DNA of 64,000 bases from Maritimibacter sp. DP1N21-5. Lineage in GTDB: Bacteria > Pseudomonadota > Alphaproteobacteria > Rhodobacterales > Rhodobacteraceae. Location: assembly GCF_019218295.1 (NCBI RefSeq), contig NZ_JAHUZF010000007.1, positions 124,001 through 188,000 on the forward strand, given 5' to 3'. How positions within the stretch are numbered: position 1 is the first letter of the stretch; every line of letters begins with the position of its first letter. Shown here piece after piece: positions 55,286 through 64,000 of the stretch. The position numbers were made by a program, and so were the translations under genes. The notes under the pieces were generated by a model. That model was not told the origin of the DNA. It ran no database searches and saw only the letters and a program-made list of their open reading frames with translations.

Positions 55286-55315
55286 ATTCCGCGCCTCCAT
55301 CTATGGTCTCGCGCC

Positions 55316-56128
55316 ATGACGCGCCTGACCGATCCCGACCGCCTTGACCGCATTCGCGCCCGCGCCACCGCGGAGGGCATGTTCCTGCAAGAGGCCGCGG
55401 CTCTCGAAGTCGAGGATCGCCTGAACGAGGTTAACAGGACGTTTACGTCTCCAGCCGTCGTGACCGGATTCCCCGAGGTTTGGTCGCGGGTCTTTCCCGA
55501 CGCAAGGATCGTGCCGGATACCGACACGCTCGATCTCACCCCCGGCGCGCATGACCTCGTCATACACGGGCTCACGCTTCATTGGGCGAACGATCCCGTG
55601 GGTCAGATCATTCAGTGCCACCGCGCTCTGAAGCCGGACGGGTTCTTCCTGGGCGTCATGTTCGGAGGCCAGACCCTTGCCGAACTTCGCGCGGTCATGG
55701 CCGAAGTCGAGGTCGCGCGCACCGGCGGGCTGTCACCCCGCGTGCTCCCGATGGGTGAAATCCGGGATCTGGGCGCGCTCCTTCAGCGGGCAGGCTTCGC
55801 GCTCCCCGCCGCGGACTCCGCACCTCGCACCGTGACCTACCGTGACGCCTTCGCACTCCTCCACGATCTGCGGGCCATGGGCGAGGGGAACGCCATGACG
55901 AACCGCGCCGGTTTCACGCCCCGCACCTACTTCGCCGAGGTTGCCGCCCGCTATGCTGACAGTTTTCCGGCGGAACAGAGTCGCATCGCGGCCACTTTCG
56001 AGATGATCTTCCTCGCCGGATGGGCGCCCCACGCAAGCCAGCAGAAACCGCTTCGCCCCGGATCCGCCGCGGCGCGCCTGGCCGAGGCGCTGGGCACCGA
56101 TGAAACCAAACTGCCGCGAGAGCCGTAA
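55316..56128 (+). CDS. SAM-dependent methyltransferase, NDUFAF5-like
   Basis: This 270-residue class I methyltransferase-fold protein closely resembles mitochondrial NDUFAF5 (C20orf7), in particular LTLHWANDPVGQIIQCHRAL, FLGVMFGGQTLAELR, LSPRVLPMGEIRDLGALLQR and LLHDLRAMGEGNAM. NDUFAF5 hydroxylates an arginine on the complex I subunit NDUFS7. An equivalent function here is inferred. The canonical SAM-binding glycine loop is not clear in the N-terminal part. It is divergent from comF and 24 bp upstream of hemH. Confidence 0.82.
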   Translation: MTRLTDPDRLDRIRARATAEGMFLQEAAALEVEDRLNEVNRTFTSPAVVTGFPEVWSRVFPDARIVPDTDTLDLTPGAHDLVIHGLTLHWANDPVGQIIQCHRALKPDGFFLGVMFGGQTLAELRAVMAEVEVARTGGLSPRVLPMGEIRDLGALLQRAGFALPAADSAPRTVTYRDAFALLHDLRAMGEGNAMTNRAGFTPRTYFAEVAARYADSFPAEQSRIAATFEMIFLAGWAPHASQQKPLRPGSAAARLAEALGTDETKLPREP

Positions 56129-56152
56129 AGGCCGGGACACCAAGGGACCGAC

Positions 56153-57184
56153 ATGCTGAAGCCAGAAAACCACCCCGCCATTCCCGCGCCCAAAGTCGGC
56201 GTGCTCTTCGCCAATCTCGGGACGCCGGATAACTACGACTACTGGTCGATGCGCCGTTACCTGAGCGAGTTTCTCTCCGACCCGCGGGTCATCGACCTGC
56301 CGAAATGGAAATGGCAGCCAATCCTTCAGGGGATCATCCTGTCGTTCCGACCCTTCACGTCCGGCAAGAACTACAAGTCGATCTGGAACCACGAGGCCGG
56401 GGAAAGCCCGCTCATGACGATCACCAAAGCGCAGACGACCGCGATGGCCGAGAGCCTGCAGGGCCTGTTCGGGGATCAGGTGATGGTCGATTTCTGTATG
56501 CGCTACGGCAACCCCTCGACCGCGTCCAAGGTCCGGGCGATGGTCGAGGCCGGATGCCAGAAGATCCTCTTCTTCCCGCTCTACCCGCAATATTCCGCGA
56601 CCACGACCGCCACCGCGAACGACAAGTTCTTCACAGCCCTCGCAGGCGAACGCTGGCAACCCTCGGTGCGCACGGTGCCCGCCTATTTCGACCGGGAGGA
56701 TTATATCGAGGCGCTCGCGCAATCGGTCCTGCGCATCTTCCCGACCGAGGCCGACGCGCCCGAGCGCCTGATCTGCTCCTATCACGGGATGCCCATGCGC
56801 TACCTCACCGCCGGCGACCCCTACCATTGCCAGTGTCACAAGACGACGCGGCTCCTGGCCGAGCGGCTGGGATGGACGCCGGGGCGGATCGTGACAACGT
56901 TCCAGTCGATCTTTGGCCGCGACGAATGGCTCAAGCCCTACACCGTGGTCGAGGTCGCCCGGCTGGCCAAGGAAGAGGGTATTCGCCGCATCGCCGTGAT
57001 GGCGCCCGCCTTTTCCGCCGACTGCATCGAAACGCTGGAGGAGGTGGACGGGGAAATCCGCGAAGCCTTCGAACACGCGGGGGGCACGAGCTTTACCTAT
57101 ATTCCCTGCCTCAACGACGACGCGGAGCATATCGCGGCGCTGACGAATGTGGTGGCCGAGAACCTGCGCGGGTGGATCGACTAG
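56153..57184 (+). CDS. hemH: Ferrochelatase
   Basis: HemH inserts ferrous iron into protoporphyrin IX, the last step of heme synthesis. The 343-residue protein starts KVGVLFANLGTPD, has the catalytic His in ICSYHGMPMRYL, and ends with the FAF-like VMAPAFSADCIETLEEV. It follows the methyltransferase gene by 24 bp and converges with the next gene 6 bp beyond its stop. HemW, the heme chaperone, is at 18 kb. Confidence 0.96.
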   Translation: MLKPENHPAIPAPKVGVLFANLGTPDNYDYWSMRRYLSEFLSDPRVIDLPKWKWQPILQGIILSFRPFTSGKNYKSIWNHEAGESPLMTITKAQTTAMAESLQGLFGDQVMVDFCMRYGNPSTASKVRAMVEAGCQKILFFPLYPQYSATTTATANDKFFTALAGERWQPSVRTVPAYFDREDYIEALAQSVLRIFPTEADAPERLICSYHGMPMRYLTAGDPYHCQCHKTTRLLAERLGWTPGRIVTTFQSIFGRDEWLKPYTVVEVARLAKEEGIRRIAVMAPAFSADCIETLEEVDGEIREAFEHAGGTSFTYIPCLNDDAEHIAALTNVVAENLRGWID

Positions 57185-57190
57185 GCCGGG

Positions 57191-58108
57191 TCAGAACTCC
57201 CAGCCATGGCCCCGGCAGGTGGCGAGGATCGCGTCGCCAGCACCGGGTGCGTCGGCCTTGATCGCATTGAGCTGGACGAACCAGAAAAGATAGGCCGCGA
57301 AATCCGGCACATCGGTTTCGGCCCGCCGGAACGCCTCGTCCACGCCCAGGGCCGCGACACTCGGCATGACGTGATGGAAATCGGATTTTGCGAACAGCAC
57401 CGCAGGCTTTTCAAAGAAATAGCCTGACAGCGCGGCGGTGGAGTTCATCGTCGCCACGAGGTCACAGGTGCGCAGCGCCTCGTCCATGCCCCCTGTTTGC
57501 AGCGTCACGCGGGCGTCCGCTCCGGCAATCGCGGTGACCGCCGCGATCTCGGCCTCGGAATAGATCTCGCCCGGATGCAGGCCCAGCAGGATGCGCCGGT
57601 CCCCGGCCTGCGCCTGGACCGCGCCGATCATCTCGACGGGCGACATGGTCTGGAAAGACCGGTGATCGAGGAGCCGCCCTTGCAGCGGCACGTAGATCAT
57701 CCCGAGCTTCTCGGCCCGCTCCGGCAATTTCCGGAAAATCCATTTCCGCCAGTCCGCAAACCACTTTTTGGCCAGAACAGGGTCTGTTTCGGCAGGATCG
57801 AAGGCGCGTTGGGCCACCGCAAACTCCCACCGCTCGGCCACCTTCTCGATCCGCCAGAAGGGGTAGTAGTAAGCCTTGCGCATGGTCAGCGATTTCTCGT
57901 GAAACGGCTCGTCCATGAGGAACATCGAATAGCCGTTGCGCGCGCCCGACTTCATCCGCTCGTCAAAGCTGTTCTTGCGCAACTCGACGCGGAAACCCTC
58001 GGCCTCGAAGGCCTCTGTCATCACGCGCACGAAGCCAAAGGTCCCCGCCCGCGCCGAGGCGAGCATGTTGGGATCGAGGTAAATGCGCAGGATGCGGGGT
58101 TCGGCCAT
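57191..58108 (-). CDS. Uncharacterised protein, possibly distantly related to capsule transferases (KpsS-like)
   Basis: I do not recognise this 305-residue soluble protein with certainty. It has no signal or membrane segment. The C-terminal half (LLGLHPGEIYSEAEIAAV, then CDLVATMNSTAALSGYFFEK and PAVLFAKSDFHHVMP) reads like the nucleotide-sugar site of capsule-synthesis proteins such as KpsS, where HP and S-T segments lie in this order. The N-terminal part does not help. It stands alone between hemH (convergent) and hslV (divergent). The KpsS reading is a weak inference. Confidence 0.45.
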   Translation of the reverse strand: MAEPRILRIYLDPNMLASARAGTFGFVRVMTEAFEAEGFRVELRKNSFDERMKSGARNGYSMFLMDEPFHEKSLTMRKAYYYPFWRIEKVAERWEFAVAQRAFDPAETDPVLAKKWFADWRKWIFRKLPERAEKLGMIYVPLQGRLLDHRSFQTMSPVEMIGAVQAQAGDRRILLGLHPGEIYSEAEIAAVTAIAGADARVTLQTGGMDEALRTCDLVATMNSTAALSGYFFEKPAVLFAKSDFHHVMPSVAALGVDEAFRRAETDVPDFAAYLFWFVQLNAIKADAPGAGDAILATCRGHGWEF

Positions 58109-58146
58109 GGCGGGAGGCTACTCGGCGCTCGTTCCAAGGTGAAGTG

Positions 58147-58177
58147 GTTGTCGGCGGGAGAACGGGGGGCCATATAT
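58147..58177 (+). promoter_or_regulatory. Possible hslVU promoter
   Basis: GTTG at 58147-58150 and CCATATAT at 58170-58177 are spaced by 19 bp. They partly resemble an RpoH promoter (CTTG-N17/18-CYTATNT), expected for hslVU, but both elements deviate. Confidence 0.3.
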
Positions 58178-58199
58178 CCCCTCGACCGAAGGAGGCATT

Positions 58200-58757
58200 A
58201 TGGCAGACAACGATTTTCCCGGCTGGCACGGCACCACGATCATCGGCGTGCGCAAGGGTGGCGAAGTGGTCGTCGCGGGCGACGGGCAGGTGAGCCTGGG
58301 CCAGACCGTGATCAAGGGCTCCGCGCGCAAGGTGCGCCGGCTGTCCCCCGGTGGCTATGACATCGTGGCGGGCTTCGCGGGATCGACGGCGGATGCCTTT
58401 ACGCTGCTTGAACGGCTCGAGGCCAAGCTCGAGGCCACTCCCGGCCAGCTTGCCCGTGCGAGCGTGGAGCTGGCCAAGGACTGGCGCACGGACAAATACC
58501 TTCAGAAACTAGAGGCCATGCTGATCGTCACCGACGGCGCGGACCTCTTCGTCATCACGGGTGCGGGCGATGTGCTTGAGCCCGAACATGACGTGGCTGC
58601 GATCGGGTCTGGCGGCAACTTCGCTCTCGCCGCTGCCCGCGCCATGATGGACACGGACAAGGACGCCGAGACGGTCGCGCGCTCCGCCATGGCCATTGCC
58701 GCCGACATCTGCGTTTACACCAACGGCAATCTGACCGTTGACAAGATCACGAAATAA
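58200..58757 (+). CDS. hslV: ATP-dependent protease subunit HslV
   Basis: HslV is the proteasome-like threonine protease of the HslVU complex. In the 185-residue protein the catalytic Thr12 follows a short propeptide ([11 protein letters not shown]) and begins [20 protein letters not shown]. Upstream is AAGGAGG. hslU follows after 9 bp. Confidence 0.97.
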   Translation: MADNDFPGWHGTTIIGVRKGGEVVVAGDGQVSLGQTVIKGSARKVRRLSPGGYDIVAGFAGSTADAFTLLERLEAKLEATPGQLARASVELAKDWRTDKYLQKLEAMLIVTDGADLFVITGAGDVLEPEHDVAAIGSGGNFALAAARAMMDTDKDAETVARSAMAIAADICVYTNGNLTVDKITK

Positions 58758-58766
58758 GAGGCGGAC

Positions 58767-60074
58767 ATGACCGACCTGACCCCCCGCGAGATCGTGAGCG
58801 AGCTCGACCGTTTCATCATTGGCCAGAAGGACGCGAAACGCGCCGTCGCCGTCGCCCTGCGCAACCGCTGGCGGCGCAAGCAGCTGTCCGACGACCTGCG
58901 TGATGAGGTTTATCCGAAGAACATCCTGATGATCGGGCCCACCGGTGTCGGGAAGACCGAGATTTCGCGTCGCCTGGCCAAACTCGCCCGCGCGCCCTTC
59001 ATCAAGGTCGAGGCGACCAAGTTCACCGAGGTCGGCTATGTCGGGCGCGACGTGGAACAGATCGTTCGTGACCTTGTGGACAGCGCCATCGTGCAGACCC
59101 GTGACTGGATGCGTGAAGACGTGAAGACCGCTGCCGAACACAACGCCGAGGAGCGGGTCATTTCCGCTGTCGCCGGTGACGGGGCGCGTGAACAGACGCG
59201 CGAGATGTTCCGGCGCAAGCTCCGCTCGGGCGAGCTGGACGACACGGTGATCGAACTGGACGTCGCGGACACCGGTGGCGGTATGCCGATGTTCGACATT
59301 CCCGGCCAGCCCGGCATGAACATGGGCATGATGAACCTGTCCGACATGTTCGGCAAAGCCTTCGGCGGGCGCACCGTGCGCAAGAAGATGACCGTCGCCG
59401 AGAGCTATGAAGTGCTCGTCGGGGAAGAGGCTGACAAGCTTCTCGACGACGAGGCGGTGAACAAATCCGCGCTCGAGGCCGTCGAACAGAACGGCATCGT
59501 TTTCATCGACGAGATCGACAAGGTCTGCGCCCGCGCAGATGTGCGCGGCGGCGATGTGTCGCGTGAAGGCGTGCAGCGCGATCTGTTGCCACTGATCGAG
59601 GGCACGACGGTGTCCACGAAACATGGCCCGGTGAAGACCGACCATATCCTCTTCATCGCGTCAGGCGCGTTCCATATCGCGAAACCCTCCGACCTTCTGC
59701 CGGAGCTTCAGGGGCGGCTGCCGATCCGCGTGGAATTGCGTGCTCTGACCGAAGAGGATTTCGTGCGCATCCTGACCGAAACGGACAACGCTCTGACGCG
59801 GCAGTATACCGCGCTCATGGGCACCGAGAATGTCGAGGTCGGTTTCACGGAAGACGGGATCGCTGCGCTTGCCGCCATCGCCGCCGAGGTCAACACCTCG
59901 GTGGAAAACATCGGCGCGCGCCGGCTTTATACCGTCATGGAGCGGGTCTTCGAGGAGCTCTCCTTCGCCGCGCCCGACAAGGCCGGCGAGAAAATCACGG
60001 TCGACCGGGCCTTTGTCGAGGCCAACCTTGGCGCTCTTCTGGAGAAATCGGACGTGAGCCGCTACATGCTGTGA
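58767..60074 (+). CDS. hslU: ATP-dependent protease ATPase subunit HslU
   Basis: HslU is the AAA+ unfoldase that feeds HslV. The 435-residue protein has the Walker [17 protein letters not shown], the pore motif [11 protein letters not shown], the intermediate I-domain (about residues 110-245), Walker [12 protein letters not shown], and a C-terminal tail ending DVSRYML that docks into HslV. Confidence 0.97.
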   Translation: MTDLTPREIVSELDRFIIGQKDAKRAVAVALRNRWRRKQLSDDLRDEVYPKNILMIGPTGVGKTEISRRLAKLARAPFIKVEATKFTEVGYVGRDVEQIVRDLVDSAIVQTRDWMREDVKTAAEHNAEERVISAVAGDGAREQTREMFRRKLRSGELDDTVIELDVADTGGGMPMFDIPGQPGMNMGMMNLSDMFGKAFGGRTVRKKMTVAESYEVLVGEEADKLLDDEAVNKSALEAVEQNGIVFIDEIDKVCARADVRGGDVSREGVQRDLLPLIEGTTVSTKHGPVKTDHILFIASGAFHIAKPSDLLPELQGRLPIRVELRALTEEDFVRILTETDNALTRQYTALMGTENVEVGFTEDGIAALAAIAAEVNTSVENIGARRLYTVMERVFEELSFAAPDKAGEKITVDRAFVEANLGALLEKSDVSRYML

Positions 60075-60397
60075 TCGGGTGTCCCGTCGCGATCGTAGGC
60101 ATTCTCGGAAATGCCAGGTGATTCGCGGCGGCCTGCGAGACCTGCTCGCTCTTCAAGCGAGAGTCGGGTTCTAGCGCGCTTGCCAATACAACCTCAGGGT
60201 GATTCCCGTCTGGTCGGAATTTGTGAGCCTCTGCAAACATTTAGGATAACCGGGCGGTCCAATTAAGCCGCCGTCGGACTGTGAGTTCGCCTGCGACCTT
60301 TTCAGCACAAGCGAAACAACCCTTTGACAACAAAGGAGCAGGCACTAAACCTTAGGTAGAAAACGCGGGTCGGCGTAAGGTTTGAGTGGAGGCACAG
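60075..60397. other. Intergenic region after hslU
   Basis: No gene is visible in these 323 bp. A 6-bp stem (CTCGCT at 60145-60150, AGCGAG at 60156-60161) without a T-run could end hslU transcripts. Towards the right end there is a possible sigma-70-type promoter with TTGACA (60324-60329), 16 bp, then TAAACC (60346-60351), for the sugar-transferase gene. Confidence 0.4.
60324..60351 (+). promoter_or_regulatory. Possible promoter of the sugar-transferase gene
   Basis: A perfect -35 TTGACA is followed at 16 bp by TAAACC, a weak -10. The ATG is 46 bp downstream. Confidence 0.35.
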
Positions 60398-61108
60398 ATG
60401 GAGTCTGGTGACGTATTGCGTCCGGGTGGCGCATACCATGACGCGGATCTGGCACCCCAGTCGCACCTGACTGGGCCACCGATCGTTCACAATTACGGGT
60501 TGTATTCCACCGTCGGGAAACGCGCGCTCGACCTGCTGCTCGCGGGCCTCATGCTGCCCGTGGTCCTGCCCATCGTCGCCATCCTCTGGGCCTTGACCCG
60601 GCGTGACGGGGGCGTTGGCTTCTTTTCGCAACCCCGCATCGGGCGCTGTGGCCGGGAGTTTCGCTGCTGGAAGATCCGGACCATGGTTCCAGATGCCGAG
60701 GCCCGCCTCGCGTCTTGTCTCGCCAATGATCCTGCCCTCGCGGCGGAGTGGCGCGAAACGCGCAAGCTTGCCCGCGATCCGAGGATTACCCCGCTCGGCC
60801 ACTTCCTTCGCCGCAGCAGCCTCGACGAATTACCCCAGATCTGGAACGTGATCCGCGGCGATATGAGCTTCGTCGGGCCCCGCCCGGTCGTGCACGAAGA
60901 GATCGAGCGCTACGGGCGGTTCCGCCACGCCTATTTCTCTGCCCGTCCGGGCATTACCGGACTATGGCAGGTCAGCGGGCGAAACCGGGTCAGCTATGCG
61001 CAAAGGGTGCAATTCGACGTCGACTATGTCAGCCGATCATCGTTGCTCCTCGATCTGACGATCATCCTGCGCACCGCTGCGTCCGTCGTGTCAGGCACGG
61101 GTCAGTAG
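60398..61108 (+). CDS. Undecaprenyl-phosphate sugar phosphotransferase (ExoY/WbaP family)
   Basis: This 236-residue bacterial sugar transferase starts a lipid-linked glycan by moving hexose 1-phosphate to undecaprenyl phosphate. It has one N-terminal membrane helix (RALDLLLAGLMLPVVLPIVA), the catalytic stretch CWKIRTMVPDAE, RRSSLDELPQIWNVIRGDMS, FVGPRP and GITGLWQVSGRN. The ATG at 60398 has GGAGG 5 nt upstream, better than a GTG four codons earlier. It stands alone, far from the other glycan genes at 43-51 kb, and converges with secA 5 bp away. The sugar may be galactose, by analogy with ExoY. Confidence 0.9.
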   Translation: MESGDVLRPGGAYHDADLAPQSHLTGPPIVHNYGLYSTVGKRALDLLLAGLMLPVVLPIVAILWALTRRDGGVGFFSQPRIGRCGREFRCWKIRTMVPDAEARLASCLANDPALAAEWRETRKLARDPRITPLGHFLRRSSLDELPQIWNVIRGDMSFVGPRPVVHEEIERYGRFRHAYFSARPGITGLWQVSGRNRVSYAQRVQFDVDYVSRSSLLLDLTIILRTAASVVSGTGQ

Positions 61109-61113
61109 ATCGG

Positions 61114-63813
<2,700 letters not shown>

Positions 63814-64000
63814 GTGCTCTCCGCTCGATGCGCCGTTCCGCGCCTGACATTCTCTTGATCTCGCAGGGGTTCTTGCCGCGCCACGCGAGGCCCCATATCA
63901 AGGGCACCAAGATGGCCCCGAAAAGGACCCTAGCGATGTAGGCTCCGGGGCTCGGATAGTCAACGATGCCGGGGAATCCGGCACAGGTTCGGCGCCTGCC
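63814..64000. other. Region upstream of secA
   Basis: The last 187 bp hold no gene I can support. A short open stretch from an ATG at 63966 runs off the window edge and cannot be judged. Confidence 0.3.

Overview
The window looks like a chromosomal segment of a GC-rich alphaproteobacterium of the order Rhodobacterales (Roseobacter/Paracoccaceae type). The basis is high GC, protein sequences that read as rhodobacteral orthologues, and gene order (parB-parA-rsmG-mnmG-mnmE-rho facing maf-aroE-coaE-dnaQ, with secB convergent) that matches the neighbourhood of the alphaproteobacterial replication origin. I see no rRNA, tRNA, CRISPR array, insertion sequence or prophage. About 64 protein genes fill nearly all of the window. 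Many start or stop codons overlap (ATGA or TGATG), and several genes appear to use TTG or GTG starts.

Layout. 1-6 kb: the tail of an RNA/protein-repair cluster (cca fragment, Nudix CoA pyrophosphatase, hslO), a second Nudix gene, a divergent REC-PP2C phosphatase and Hpt pair, argG, and small SCP2 and DUF1810 proteins. 6-11 kb: a leftward run maeB, a PfkB sugar kinase, a class IV aminotransferase and a sulfotransferase-like P-loop protein. 11-19 kb: galE, mutS, grpE-hrcA (leftward), rph-rdgB-hemW. 19-29.7 kb: the origin region. parB, parA, rsmG, mnmG, mnmE and rho run left, and maf, aroE, coaE and dnaQ run right. Between rho and maf lie 543 bp with DnaA-box-like sites, an AT-rich tract and an IHF-like site, and two perfect parS sites sit inside rsmG and mnmG. 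29.7-40 kb: idi, fxsA, tim44, mltA, smr, two unusual envelope proteins (one a phosphate-binding-protein/OmpA fusion), radC, and dnaJ-dnaK behind a clear sigma-32 promoter.

40-51 kb is the main accessory region. It carries alkB, a capsule-type ABC permease, cysQ, kdsB, a GT2 glycosyltransferase, galU, a GT4 glycosyltransferase, a second GT2-like enzyme, a GT14 (core-2/I-branching) enzyme with a large unknown C-terminal domain, and a two-module sulfotransferase. cysQ removes PAP, the by-product of sulfotransferases, so this may be a locus for a sulfated surface glycan. 51-64 kb: ptsN, hpf, rnd, a MarR regulator, a Nit-type amidase overlapping a glutaredoxin gene, comF, an NDUFAF5-like methyltransferase, hemH, a possible KpsS-like protein, hslVU, a WbaP/ExoY-type sugar transferase and secA.

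The points most worth a second look are the tandem sulfotransferase whose second module has lost its PAPS loop, the AroE lacking the catalytic lysine, the aminotransferase/P-loop pair that is fused in plants, the oriC/parS architecture, and a 16-codon reading frame in the rho leader.
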